Virus record (IMG/VR): IMGVR_UViG_3300028829_001063
Coordinates: 1-41,957 of that record
DNA length: 41,957 bases
Source: a virus
Direction: 5' to 3' (one strand)
The notes below the pieces were generated by a model. It was given only the letters and a program-made list of their open reading frames with translations, made no database searches and was not told the DNA's origin. The position numbers were made by a program, and so were the translations under genes. The stretch's first letter is position 1; each line of letters opens with the position of its first letter. Positions 22,271 to 32,382 of this stretch are shown here, piece after piece.

Positions 22271-24853
22271 ATGGCTGATACAAATACATTAGGAAGTATG
22301 TTGCAAGGTATTAGCCAGCAACCTCCTCACATAAGACGCGATGGTAAAGTAACAGAACAAGTTAACTTAATGTCAGACGTTGTAGAAGGAATAAAAACTA
22401 GACCAGGTTCTAAATTAATCGGTGTTATAGAAGAAAATGGAGCGTCAGGCTCTTCAACTATTATATCTAAACCTGGAGCAGAGCTTCCTGTTACAGTAGA
22501 ACCAAAAATTGATACTAGTGGAAAGTATTATACCTTTACTATAGATGGAACCGTGTATCAAATAGGTATAAGTGTAAATGGTATAGAAATACTTAATCAA
22601 ACTGGAGAAGTATTAAACGTAAGTTTAACCACGGCAGCTAATACTTACTTAGCAGATAGTGCTAATGATTTATCTGTTTACGTATATGACAATGGTGAAG
22701 AAACAGTTGCGTATGTATTAAACAGAAATAAAGTAGTGGCTATGGATAACAGTGCTGCTACTATTGCAGCTCAGGAAGCTGAAGTAGTTAAAGATGTAGG
22801 GTTAGTAACTTCTTTAGGAGGACAGTTCTCACATACCTATACAGTAAATGTTGACCATGATGGTGGAAGCTTTAGTGGTTCTTATACAACACCTAACGGA
22901 ACAGGCTCAGGTCACGCAGCCCAAACAACTTCTGATTATATTGCTAGTTCATTAAGAACTTCATTAGCAGCAGCTGCTCCTGTAGGAACTACTGTAGCAG
23001 TAAGTGGTTCTGTTGTAGCTATTACAGGTCTTACTGGGATAACTATTACAGTATCAGATGGTGAAGGTGGTGCTACTTTAGTAGAATCAAGTAACGTAGC
23101 TAAAAACACTGACAAGCTTGCTAACACAGCTCCTCATGGTACACTAGTTAAAGTACATGGGTTAGATGGAACAGCAGATGATTTCTGGATGCGCTTTGAA
23201 TCTAACTACACTAATACAGTAGGCTCTGGGTTTGGAGATGAGGGTATATGGAGAGAGTGGTATAACGTATCAGAAGCAGCAGCTTTAGATGCTGAAACTA
23301 TGCCAATGAAAGTTACGCCTACTACAGGTACATACGATATGGCTATAGATGTAGCTCCTTGGACACAACGACGTGTAGGTGACTCAGAGACTAATCCTGA
23401 ACCTGCTTTTGTAGGTAAAAAAATAAAAGATATAAGTGGCTTTCAATCCAGACTTGTTACTGTAGCAGGACCTGTTACTAACTTCTCTGTTACTAATGAG
23501 CCAACAGACTTCTTTAAGAATTCTGCTGTGGCTGAGATAGCAACTGACCCAATAGAAATAATATCAACAACTGCTGATGAGTTCAGTCTTTTGTATATAG
23601 TACCTTTTGATAGGGACCTAATACTCTTTGGAGATAGAGTACAATTTCTTGTGCAAGGCGGAAGTGCATTAACTGCATCTAACGCTTCATTAGTACAGAC
23701 AACAGCTTATGATATACAAGATGGTGTGCGTCCTGTAGCTACAGGTAGAACTGTTTTGTTTCCATTCTCTATAGGAGAATACGGAGGAGTAAAGGAGTTC
23801 TATACAGCTGGTAACGTAGAGGCTAATCAAGCTATATCAATTACATCTAGTGTACCTAAACTTATATCGGGTACTATAGAACAGATGAAGTACTCTGATA
23901 CTGCGGATACATTACTTATAAAGTCTAGTTTAAATAAATGGAGATTATATGGTTATAAACAACTGTGGGATGGAGAAAAGAAATTACAATCTGCATGGTT
24001 TAAATGGGAGTTCCCTGGAGAAATAATTAATTATAACTTTGATAAGAATAAGTTATATGTATTACACTTTAAAGGTGGGGTAACTAGTGGACATTATGGA
24101 GAAGTATGTCAAGTTGTATTAGACTTAGATAGTCCTAATGCAAGTGGATTAGATTATCCGTTAGCTCTAGATTCATATGAAATATATAATGGGGATGGTA
24201 CAACTGACTACGGTGTTAGTATGGGCAGAACTAATATGCCTAACGATACATCATCCCCATACGGAGATGAATATTCTGTGTATCAATTCCTAGATAACAA
24301 TCTAGTTATTATACAAGGTGCTGGATGTGATAGTCCAGGGCAACCTGCAGAGCATTTAACACCTACTGCTAGTGCATCTAATACTTATACAGATGGTACT
24401 GCTATGTGGTATGACTATAGGTTTCCTATTGCTACTGTACCTAAGAACTCTACACTATATGCAGGTTATGATATAACCTCTACATTTAAACCTACTATGC
24501 CGTTTATACGTGATAGTAATAACATAGTAATAAGATTTATAAGGTTAGTTATATCTAAGTTTATAGTTCATTTTAACAACAGTGGTCCTATGACTGCTAC
24601 CGTAGGTAGTAAATATAGAAGCGCATCTGCACAGATAACATCTGTACGTACTTTATCTAACGATGGAGTAGGATTAGCGTTTGACCCAGACGACCCCGAA
24701 GGGGACGGAATAAAGAGTGGAAGTTTTGATGTTCCTTTTAGAGAACAATCAGATATTTCTGAATTAACAATTACCGCTAATGGTGGTGTACCTATTAACA
24801 TAAATGAAATAGAATGGGTAGGCCAAGTTCGTGGAGGAAGAAGGAGGTTATAA
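22271..24853 (+). CDS. Tail tubular protein B (gp12-like nozzle)
   Basis: 860 aa (T7 gp12 is 794). Forms the tail nozzle. The N-terminus GSMLQGISQQPPHIRRDGKV is characteristic of the family, as are VNLMSDVVEGIKTRPGSKLI and the later IVPFDRDLILFGDRVQF segment. The centre contains a Thr/Ser/Gly-rich beta region near residues 190-300 (SHTYTVNVDHDGGSFSGSYT) that may be an added domain. The last codon overlaps the next start by one base. Confidence 0.92.
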   Translation: MADTNTLGSMLQGISQQPPHIRRDGKVTEQVNLMSDVVEGIKTRPGSKLIGVIEENGASGSSTIISKPGAELPVTVEPKIDTSGKYYTFTIDGTVYQIGISVNGIEILNQTGEVLNVSLTTAANTYLADSANDLSVYVYDNGEETVAYVLNRNKVVAMDNSAATIAAQEAEVVKDVGLVTSLGGQFSHTYTVNVDHDGGSFSGSYTTPNGTGSGHAAQTTSDYIASSLRTSLAAAAPVGTTVAVSGSVVAITGLTGITITVSDGEGGATLVESSNVAKNTDKLANTAPHGTLVKVHGLDGTADDFWMRFESNYTNTVGSGFGDEGIWREWYNVSEAAALDAETMPMKVTPTTGTYDMAIDVAPWTQRRVGDSETNPEPAFVGKKIKDISGFQSRLVTVAGPVTNFSVTNEPTDFFKNSAVAEIATDPIEIISTTADEFSLLYIVPFDRDLILFGDRVQFLVQGGSALTASNASLVQTTAYDIQDGVRPVATGRTVLFPFSIGEYGGVKEFYTAGNVEANQAISITSSVPKLISGTIEQMKYSDTADTLLIKSSLNKWRLYGYKQLWDGEKKLQSAWFKWEFPGEIINYNFDKNKLYVLHFKGGVTSGHYGEVCQVVLDLDSPNASGLDYPLALDSYEIYNGDGTTDYGVSMGRTNMPNDTSSPYGDEYSVYQFLDNNLVIIQGAGCDSPGQPAEHLTPTASASNTYTDGTAMWYDYRFPIATVPKNSTLYAGYDITSTFKPTMPFIRDSNNIVIRFIRLVISKFIVHFNNSGPMTATVGSKYRSASAQITSVRTLSNDGVGLAFDPDDPEGDGIKSGSFDVPFREQSDISELTITANGGVPININEIEWVGQVRGGRRRL

Positions 24854-25413
24854 TGTCAATACAAATGGCACAAGCTGTTATAGGCGCAGGAACAGCTTTA
24901 GCAGGATACTTCCAGGCTAAAGAGCAAACTAGGTTGCAGCGTGAAAGTCAGCGACATAGGAACGCTGTTCTAGCACTAAACTCTAATCTACAAAGAAACG
25001 CCTTAGAACTACAAGAGATAGATGCACGTAACGCTAGCAGAAGACTTGACAAACAAATACAACTACAGAGTATGCAGGATAAAGCAGCAGGAGAAGTTTC
25101 TGCTGCTACTTCTGGTGTTACAGGTGGGTCTGTTACTGCAGTTTTACGTGGTTTAGAAAGAAGCTCTATGTTAGCACAAGCGGCTAGAATGCAAAACACA
25201 TCTACTATGTTTAGGCAGCTTGGACAACAACGCAGAAACATTAACGTAGGTCAAATAATAGGAGAAGACAGAACAGTTATTCCAGGACCTGATGTAGGTA
25301 GTTTACTACTAAGTATGGGTACAGCTGCCTTTGAAGGGTATGGACAAACTAGAGATTTTAAAAGCTCTACTTTAAATAGTTTATTTAAAGCTAATTATAA
25401 AAGAGGAAGTTAA
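24853..25413 (+). CDS. Internal virion protein (gp14-like)
   Basis: 186 aa, similar in size to T7 gp14 (196). It starts with a hydrophobic stretch (MAQAVIGAGTALAGYFQAKE), followed by a long charged helix rich in Gln, Arg and Leu, then an Ala/Gly/Ser segment. In T7 this protein is ejected and forms the outer-membrane pore of the DNA conduit. ATG 24853 follows GAAGGAGGTTATA; an in-frame start at 24814 inside the preceding gene has no such signal. Confidence 0.82.
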   Translation: MSIQMAQAVIGAGTALAGYFQAKEQTRLQRESQRHRNAVLALNSNLQRNALELQEIDARNASRRLDKQIQLQSMQDKAAGEVSAATSGVTGGSVTAVLRGLERSSMLAQAARMQNTSTMFRQLGQQRRNINVGQIIGEDRTVIPGPDVGSLLLSMGTAAFEGYGQTRDFKSSTLNSLFKANYKRGS

Positions 25414-25415
25414 TT

Positions 25416-28400
25416 ATGTCTACAAGTAGAAGACAACAAATACAAGATAATTTACAGAATGCTGCACAAATAAATCCAGAAGCAACTAAACCTGCACAGT
25501 TTCAATCAGGAACTACTGAAGGCGTAGCTTTAAATAACTTTACTGTAAAGGCTCTTAATAGCGTAAATAATTTTTTAACGGGTGCAGCTCAATCATTTGT
25601 TAATACTAAAATAGAAGAAGATTATTTAGATGGACAAATTAAACGTCACCAAGGTGTAGCATTTGAAGACCTTCCTGGAAAAGGAAGAAATAAATTTCTT
25701 AATGAAGGATGGAGAGTAGTAGACGCTAATAATACACTTCAATCTATGTTTACTGAACTTGAGAATGAGGTTGAAAGCAAGCATTTTAAGATATCCCCTG
25801 AAGAATTTAGACCTTTAACTACTCAATTTTTAACAGATAAATTAGACGGTTTAGATGGTCCTACCGCTTCATTAGTTAAAGAGGGTATTAATAAATACCT
25901 CCCTACAATACTAACAAAACAGCTTAATCTTTATGACCAAGAAAGTAAAAAGAATGCAGGTCTTTCTATTAACGAATTTATAAAAAATATACCTTTGAGT
26001 ATTAGTACGGTAGGCCTACAAGATGCTCTTGCTGGTCCAGAAGGTATAAAAACACTGACGGGAAATCTCTATGAAACAGAACAAGAACAGGCGGTCCTAA
26101 ATGCGGTTGTGCAACGTCTTGGTTTAAATGAAGATGGAGTAGACTTTTTTGATAAGTTTAAAAGTACAGAGTATGGTAAAAATATTTATGACTCTTTAGA
26201 TACCGACACTAAAATAGAACTAAGTAATTTTAAAACTACTAGAGTTCAACAATTAAGCCAAAAGATATCTCAAGAACGTCAGAAAGATATTCAGGCAGCG
26301 ACTGAAGATTATTTAAGACTTGATAATAATATGACGGGCGAGCAGTATTTATCTACTATATTTGCTATTTTTGAAGACAAAGGTGTGGCACTTAAAAATT
26401 TAAGTCCTACAATAAAAAATGCTTTTTCTAAAGTAGTAGACAAGAAAGAAGCTGCGATTGAAGATATATTACTAGAAGAGGTTAAGGTTTTTAATACTAT
26501 AGACAACTTTGATGTAGATAATTTTGTAGAACCTTTAGCCGCTTTAATAAATCCAGATAACCCTGTTGCTAGTATAGCACAACTTAAAGAAGGTTTTAAG
26601 AATAAAAAAATTAAAGGTTTAGATAGGGCAGACTCAAGAATGTCTGTTGCTATAGCACTTACTAAACCAGGCATTACAGAAAAAGAGCTTAATAATTGGG
26701 TTGAACAAAAAATGCCGCGTGGAGATATACAAGAGTATGTATCCAGTGTATTTGATAAGAATACTGGTCAAGCTGTAAAATATGTTGATGAAGCACTTAT
26801 TAGTTTACAAATTGAAGCAAAAGACGTTGCGCAACAAAACGCCCTTAATAGTGCGTTAGAATATTCTGACATTGTAATGCCAGCACAAACAAAATATTTA
26901 AATAATGAAATATCAGAAAAAGAGTTTATTGCTACTAGTAAAGACGCTTTAAATATAGATAGCTTAAAAATTACACCTGAAATGTATAAGTTTGTTTCCA
27001 GTTCTGTAAATAGAAAAGGTCAAATAGTTAGGGAGAACAAGAATAAAGAAAGGGCAACTAGGTTGTCAGGAAATATAGACAATATTATTAGCGAGACCAA
27101 GACTCTTATAGACGCAGAGTTTGTTGCAACAGCTTTTCCTGACGTAGAAGTTATAAACAATATTAGAGATAATGCAAAACAACGTATAGTAGAAGCTTAT
27201 AAACAGTCTGGTTTAAATCCAAATATTATTAATAAAGCAGTAGGAGAGGTTAGATTATCTAATCTTGTATCTAGTGCTACTAATAAAAAAGCACTTAATG
27301 TAGCTACTTTCATGGGTATGAATAGTGTAATGAGTAAGACTGGAGCGTGGCCTACTACAATAGATTCCAGTGGAAAAAAAGAAATTTCAAATACTAAATT
27401 ACTAGACAGTTTTGTTATTGAGGCTGCTCAAGAATATTCTGTAGAAAACGCAGCACTTCTAGAAGGAGGAGCGTCTTCAGAGGAATTAGTAAACCCCTTA
27501 GCAAAAGCAATTTTATCTACAAGGTATATACCTACGGAGTTTACAACGTCTGCAGGAATACAAGATGTATTTAATAATCAAAGGCCAGAGGGAGTTACAG
27601 ATACCCAAAAAATGTTCATAGCCTCTCGTGTAGGTACTTACATGGAGCTAATGAATAAAAACCCTGCGTTAGCTAAAAAGTTTGGAAATCATATAGATAG
27701 AGCCTATATGGATTTAATACTAGAGAGGCGAGAAAGGGGTGACGTTACTGCAAAGGAAGAAGGCTTTAATGAAGCTATTGATATTGTAGCTAGTCTAGCA
27801 ACTGAAATAAATAAAGTTAACTTTGAAGAATCTATTAGTGTTATAGATGAAGCAGTAGATAATAAACTTAAAGATTATTCTATTAGTGGAAACTCTTTAT
27901 CTCATATTAAATACGCAGTGACTAATATGGTAATAAAGTCACAATTACGTAACGGTAATATAAATTCTAAACTAGAAGAAAAACTTGCAGTACAAAGTAT
28001 TAAAAACTATATGGCTGATAATGTTCATATAATTAAGTCTTATGATGAAGAGAGTGTGTTTGTTGAATCAGACCCTAATAGTACTATACTTTCTAGGATG
28101 TATGGAGAAAAAGCGCATCTGTATAAACCTAAACATATTGCTAATGATTTAACTGACTTTATGTTTAATAAAGGTGACAAAGATTTAAAAAATGTTTTAA
28201 CAGAAAAAAATAAATTTTGGTCTTCTTTTTGGCCTGGTGGACAAAATACACAGGGCCTTCCTGGATACTTTGGTAAAGTAGGGGCTACATCTAGGCCCGT
28301 TAGGTTTACTTATAATTCAGAGAATGGAAAAATTATTGCTAGAATTAGTAGAGCATTTGAAGACGAACAGGGAATGGATATGATATTTGATATAGACGAT

Positions 28401-28568
28401 GTTCGTAAATATATTGCTGAGCGTGATTATGTAGGCAAGGAAGAAAAAATAAGAAAAGCAGAAAACCTTGCACACATCCGATTAACAGGATTACCTCTTA
28501 GTCATTTTAATCAGGAAGATACTGAGGAAGATTTATTAGAATTTCCGATTCTTTCAAGGAATAAATAA
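25416..28568 (+). CDS. Internal virion protein (gp15-like)
   Basis: 1050 aa, larger than T7 gp15 (747). By position (after gp14-like and before gp16-like) it is the second ejection protein of the internal core. Almost entirely helical and Asn/Lys/Glu-rich with no recognisable catalytic motif. Residues 1-90 (NFTVKALNSVNNFLTGAAQS) resemble the start of gp15-like proteins in marine podophages. The extra 300 residues are not explained by any domain I can see. The nucleotide sequence is more AT-rich than in the replication genes. Confidence 0.75.
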   Translation: MSTSRRQQIQDNLQNAAQINPEATKPAQFQSGTTEGVALNNFTVKALNSVNNFLTGAAQSFVNTKIEEDYLDGQIKRHQGVAFEDLPGKGRNKFLNEGWRVVDANNTLQSMFTELENEVESKHFKISPEEFRPLTTQFLTDKLDGLDGPTASLVKEGINKYLPTILTKQLNLYDQESKKNAGLSINEFIKNIPLSISTVGLQDALAGPEGIKTLTGNLYETEQEQAVLNAVVQRLGLNEDGVDFFDKFKSTEYGKNIYDSLDTDTKIELSNFKTTRVQQLSQKISQERQKDIQAATEDYLRLDNNMTGEQYLSTIFAIFEDKGVALKNLSPTIKNAFSKVVDKKEAAIEDILLEEVKVFNTIDNFDVDNFVEPLAALINPDNPVASIAQLKEGFKNKKIKGLDRADSRMSVAIALTKPGITEKELNNWVEQKMPRGDIQEYVSSVFDKNTGQAVKYVDEALISLQIEAKDVAQQNALNSALEYSDIVMPAQTKYLNNEISEKEFIATSKDALNIDSLKITPEMYKFVSSSVNRKGQIVRENKNKERATRLSGNIDNIISETKTLIDAEFVATAFPDVEVINNIRDNAKQRIVEAYKQSGLNPNIINKAVGEVRLSNLVSSATNKKALNVATFMGMNSVMSKTGAWPTTIDSSGKKEISNTKLLDSFVIEAAQEYSVENAALLEGGASSEELVNPLAKAILSTRYIPTEFTTSAGIQDVFNNQRPEGVTDTQKMFIASRVGTYMELMNKNPALAKKFGNHIDRAYMDLILERRERGDVTAKEEGFNEAIDIVASLATEINKVNFEESISVIDEAVDNKLKDYSISGNSLSHIKYAVTNMVIKSQLRNGNINSKLEEKLAVQSIKNYMADNVHIIKSYDEESVFVESDPNSTILSRMYGEKAHLYKPKHIANDLTDFMFNKGDKDLKNVLTEKNKFWSSFWPGGQNTQGLPGYFGKVGATSRPVRFTYNSENGKIIARISRAFEDEQGMDMIFDIDDVRKYIAERDYVGKEEKIRKAENLAHIRLTGLPLSHFNQEDTEEDLLEFPILSRNK

Positions 28569-28591
28569 TATACTTAATAAAAATAAACAAC

Positions 28592-28622
28592 AAAGGGGAA
28601 GATAATATCTTCCTCTTTTATT
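28592..28622 (+). terminator. Hairpin with T-rich tail between core protein genes
   Basis: AAAGGGGAAGAT (28592-28603) pairs with ATCTTCCTCTTT (28607-28618) around a 3-nt loop: twelve pairs with one G-T. The strand continues as TTTTATTT. It could act as a weak intrinsic terminator or an RNase III site; it is followed at once by the TAAAGGAGGCTA ribosome binding site of the next gene. Confidence 0.65.
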
Positions 28623-28635
28623 TAAAGGAGGCTAT

Positions 28636-31600
28636 ATGTCTGATAAAAAAAGTAATCTTTTTGAGATTAACAGTGACGACATTGTTAGTCCAAACGAAGA
28701 AGTTATAAAAAGTTCACCTAGCATAAAAAGATATTCAGACCGTATAAATTCTCAATTAAGCTTTAGCGAAAACATAGGATTATCTATTGCACCTGTGTAT
28801 AAAGCAGTCAAAAGAAAAGTTACTGATGAGCTTCCTATGTCTATGGAAGAACTAGAAATATCTTACGAGAATTCTATTCTTGACGTACCTGGTGTAGATT
28901 TACTTAACAATGCAATAAAGTTAGGTGCTGCTATAGATATAATAACAGATGCTGAATATGAAAAAAGAGTAGACCCTAATTTAGATAGACGCGCAGTTTA
29001 CGAACAAGTTACTTCAGGTGTACCTGAAGACTATCACGAAGACTTATTATCTTATGGAAACCTTTCAGATATGTTACTGGCTAAACAACGTGTTATTGAA
29101 AAAGTTCAAAAACAACGGTTAATAGAAAAACAACATGGTTTTAAGTTTACTAGATTCATGAGTATGATGGTTGATGTAGATTTTGCATTAATACCCTTTG
29201 GCATGGGTGTAGCTTCTAAAGGTAGACATGCCTACAAAGGCGTTGATATGTTATCAAAAAATATATTAAAAGATAATTTAAAAAGCGGTATGATTAATGG
29301 TACTGCAAGTGGTGCATTGTTAGGCGGATTATATTCTTCTGCAACAGATGGCGCAGGTGTTGATGACGCACTTTTATTTACTGTATTAGGCACTACAACA
29401 GGGGGAATCCTCGGTGCAACTACAGGTTTAATAGGACAGGCTTTTGCTAAAAAATATATGCAGATGGGAGATGAGTTTGTTAATACAGCTAATAAAGGTA
29501 AAGGAGACCTTTACAGTGGCCCTCCTTTATTAGAGGGTACAGTAGAAGCCCCTATACCAATGCGTGATGTAACCCCTGGAAGATTAGAAAGAGACTTACT
29601 TCCACAAGAAGCTGCAGAAATTAGAGGCGGCATATTTATAGAAGGTACATCTAAACCTGTAACTAAAAGAAGAGGCTCCGATGGAAAGCCATTAAGGAAC
29701 GATGTAAATGTTATTATTGATAACGCTATTCAATGGCAGAAAGACACAGACTTTTTAGCTAGGCGGCAAAAAGATTTAGATAATAAAGGCGTAAAGATTT
29801 TAATGTCTCCTATATTTTCTAGGCCCCTTGGAAATGCACTTAACAACAAGGCATTTACAAACCCAGCTGCTACAGTAAATTGGACATACGGAAATATTAT
29901 GGAAAGTTCAAGCGGATTAAATAGAGCATATGACACTGCTAGTGCAGCAGCTACAATGGAATCCTTTGTTTTAAAAGCTTCAGAGTCTTTAGGAGATGTA
30001 TATAAACAACAACTAAAAGCTCTTAACTTTGTTAACGAAAAAACGGGGATAAATAAATCAGTATTTCTTACAAGAAAAGATGAAGTTAAAATTAACAGGG
30101 ACCTTATATTACATAGAAATAACTTGGCTATGGGAAGAGAAGGAACTCAAAACCCAGGCATTATAGAGTTGTCTAAGTCAATAGATAATTCTATGAATAC
30201 CCTTTATAAAATAGAATCAGCTGAAGGTTTAGATATTTCTAAGTCTGTTGCAGGATTTGAAAATAAATTAAATTCTTTTAGAGAACATTATTATCCTGTG
30301 CAGTGGACTAATAAAATAGGAAACTATATTAGGAGTGCGCCAGATAATTTAAAGGCAGATATGACAAAAGCTTTTGTTAAAGGATTAGCTAAACCTTATA
30401 TGGCATTAAACCCTAGTTTTACAGAAGAGATAGCAGAAGCAGTAGCGAATGCTGTAATAAAACGCTCTTTATCTCAAAGTAGTAACATCAACTTAGATAT
30501 GTCTTTAAGTAATCTATTAACTACAGATGGTAAGGCAGCCCTACGAGTAATGTTAGAAGAATCAGGACTTAGCGAAAATAAAATAAATAGTTTTATGGAT
30601 AAATTTAAAACACCTACAGACAAAGCTAAACCAGGTTATGCTAAGAGAAGGGTTGATATAGACTTAGCTGCGGAAATAAACCTTCCTGGCGTAGCACAGC
30701 CTATACAAATAGTAGATTTAATTGATAACAATATACTAACAGTTTTACATAGGCGTATTAGAAATGGTGCAGGTAGAGCAGCTTTAGCTAGAAAAGGCTT
30801 AAGAAGTATACAAGACGAGAAAAAACTTATATCTGCTATGATGAAAGAACAAGACTTTTTAAAAGTTCCTAAAAACGAACAGATAAGTGAGTTAGAATTA
30901 ATTGCACATTTTTCCCATTTTAAAGGTGCTGCAACACAAGGATACGGAAAAATTTTATCTAGCGGTAAACTAGAAAGCCAAGGTCCATTGGTCTCACTTG
31001 CGAAGTCTGGAGTTCAATTAGGCTATTTAAACCAACAATTATTTGTTCAAGGTTTAGAGTTTGGTAATGTTATAGGTCATATAGGATTAATTTCTATGGC
31101 TGAAAGAATGATTAAGCCTATGTTTGCTAGTGCATACAGACAACACGGTAAGAAGGTACTAGAAGAAATAGCTGTATTTTCAGGAAACTTAGGTTATGAC
31201 CACAAGTTTCTTGTACCTCATAGAATGCTAGATGAATTAAATAGTAAAGAAAGAGGAAAGTTTATGGATAAGGCTATAGAGTACTCAGGCAATCTAAAGT
31301 ATATACAAGGCTATACTTCTTTGTTTAATGTTATAAAAGGCTTACAACAAAGAATTACTGCTATAGGATATACAGATAGATTGTTTAGGACTTTACATAA
31401 AAGCTTAGACAAAAATGGAAACCTTGTACTTTCTAAAAAAGATGCTGCTAGATTATTAGATAGTTTTAATATAGGGCCTAAAAGAGCAGAAGAGTATGCA
31501 GATTTAATAAGAAACAATATAGTTAAGATGAAAAAGAGTAAGCTAGGGTATGTGTTTACAGATTCTTTACAACCAAAATTATGGAGTAAAGAACTAGCAG

Positions 31601-32331
31601 ACGATTTTGGTGCAAGTATGCACATGAGAGTAAACCAATCTGTTCAGAAATCTTTAGCAGGTGAACAAGACCCGTTTATTTTTACTAATGCAGGAAGTAT
31701 AATGTTTAACTTAGTTACATTCCCTGCCCAAGCTCTTAATAAACAAGCTCTTAGACAACTTCGTCTTGCAGACTCTGAATCTGTTCTTAATCTTTTACTA
31801 GGTTTATCTATCGCTACTGGAGTATCTTACATAAAAGATTACACTAATGGTAAAGAAGGACGTACTACTGCAGAACATGTTGCAAGAGGTGTTGCTTATT
31901 CTAACATTTTAGGTTGGGTTCCAATGTATACCAATTATCTTGGTACTATTACAGGAGCAGAATTTCTTAGGTTTAATAATCGTTATACAGACCAGGCAGG
32001 TTTAACACCTGTTTCTTTAAAATACGGAGAAGACTTATTAAGGATTCTTCCTGCTTTATCTGCAGGGGCAATGGGAACTGCAGACTTTAAAGATAGACGG
32101 TCTATGGCAGCACTGCCTTATTATAAAACAGTAGGAGTAGGAAGTGCTTTAGATAAGCTGGTAACAAGAAATATAAGTAAAGAAGAAGAAAAAAATATTT
32201 TAGGTGAATTTGAAATACTTGACGGTTGGATGGAAGACACTTCTACCTTGCCTAAAGATTTATATGATGATTTACCAGAAGATTATTTTGAACGATTAGC
32301 TTCTTCAATTATAGATGCTAATAATTATTAA
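28636..32331 (+). CDS. Large internal virion protein (gp16-like)
   Basis: 1231 aa (T7 gp16 is 1318). The third ejection protein, which in T7 spans the inner membrane and ratchets the first DNA into the cell. A glycine/alanine-rich hydrophobic region at about residues 215-275 (ASGALLGGLY, LGTTTGGILGATTGLIG) may enter the membrane. T7 gp16 carries a lytic transglycosylase domain at its N-terminus; I see no such motif here. The start follows TTTAAAGGAGGCTAT. Assigned by size, position and composition. Confidence 0.78.
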   Translation: MSDKKSNLFEINSDDIVSPNEEVIKSSPSIKRYSDRINSQLSFSENIGLSIAPVYKAVKRKVTDELPMSMEELEISYENSILDVPGVDLLNNAIKLGAAIDIITDAEYEKRVDPNLDRRAVYEQVTSGVPEDYHEDLLSYGNLSDMLLAKQRVIEKVQKQRLIEKQHGFKFTRFMSMMVDVDFALIPFGMGVASKGRHAYKGVDMLSKNILKDNLKSGMINGTASGALLGGLYSSATDGAGVDDALLFTVLGTTTGGILGATTGLIGQAFAKKYMQMGDEFVNTANKGKGDLYSGPPLLEGTVEAPIPMRDVTPGRLERDLLPQEAAEIRGGIFIEGTSKPVTKRRGSDGKPLRNDVNVIIDNAIQWQKDTDFLARRQKDLDNKGVKILMSPIFSRPLGNALNNKAFTNPAATVNWTYGNIMESSSGLNRAYDTASAAATMESFVLKASESLGDVYKQQLKALNFVNEKTGINKSVFLTRKDEVKINRDLILHRNNLAMGREGTQNPGIIELSKSIDNSMNTLYKIESAEGLDISKSVAGFENKLNSFREHYYPVQWTNKIGNYIRSAPDNLKADMTKAFVKGLAKPYMALNPSFTEEIAEAVANAVIKRSLSQSSNINLDMSLSNLLTTDGKAALRVMLEESGLSENKINSFMDKFKTPTDKAKPGYAKRRVDIDLAAEINLPGVAQPIQIVDLIDNNILTVLHRRIRNGAGRAALARKGLRSIQDEKKLISAMMKEQDFLKVPKNEQISELELIAHFSHFKGAATQGYGKILSSGKLESQGPLVSLAKSGVQLGYLNQQLFVQGLEFGNVIGHIGLISMAERMIKPMFASAYRQHGKKVLEEIAVFSGNLGYDHKFLVPHRMLDELNSKERGKFMDKAIEYSGNLKYIQGYTSLFNVIKGLQQRITAIGYTDRLFRTLHKSLDKNGNLVLSKKDAARLLDSFNIGPKRAEEYADLIRNNIVKMKKSKLGYVFTDSLQPKLWSKELADDFGASMHMRVNQSVQKSLAGEQDPFIFTNAGSIMFNLVTFPAQALNKQALRQLRLADSESVLNLLLGLSIATGVSYIKDYTNGKEGRTTAEHVARGVAYSNILGWVPMYTNYLGTITGAEFLRFNNRYTDQAGLTPVSLKYGEDLLRILPALSAGAMGTADFKDRRSMAALPYYKTVGVGSALDKLVTRNISKEEEKNILGEFEILDGWMEDTSTLPKDLYDDLPEDYFERLASSIIDANNY

Positions 32332-32337
32332 AATACT

Positions 32338-32357
32338 GGGGGGCCATAAGGCCCTCC
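32338..32357 (+). other. GC-rich hairpin before tail fibre gene
   Basis: GGGGGGCC, loop ATAA, GGCCCTCC: eight pairs with one G-T, just after the gp16-like stop. No clear T run follows. It is one of three GC-rich hairpins that each precede an almost identical TAAAGGAGGCTA ribosome binding site. Confidence 0.7.
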
Positions 32358-32382
32358 TCAACTTTAACTAAAGGAGGCTAGA

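Noticed and set aside
24690-24710. CCCCGAAGGGG hairpin in the nozzle gene
   Set aside because: Short perfect hairpin inside coding sequence without a T run; likely incidental.
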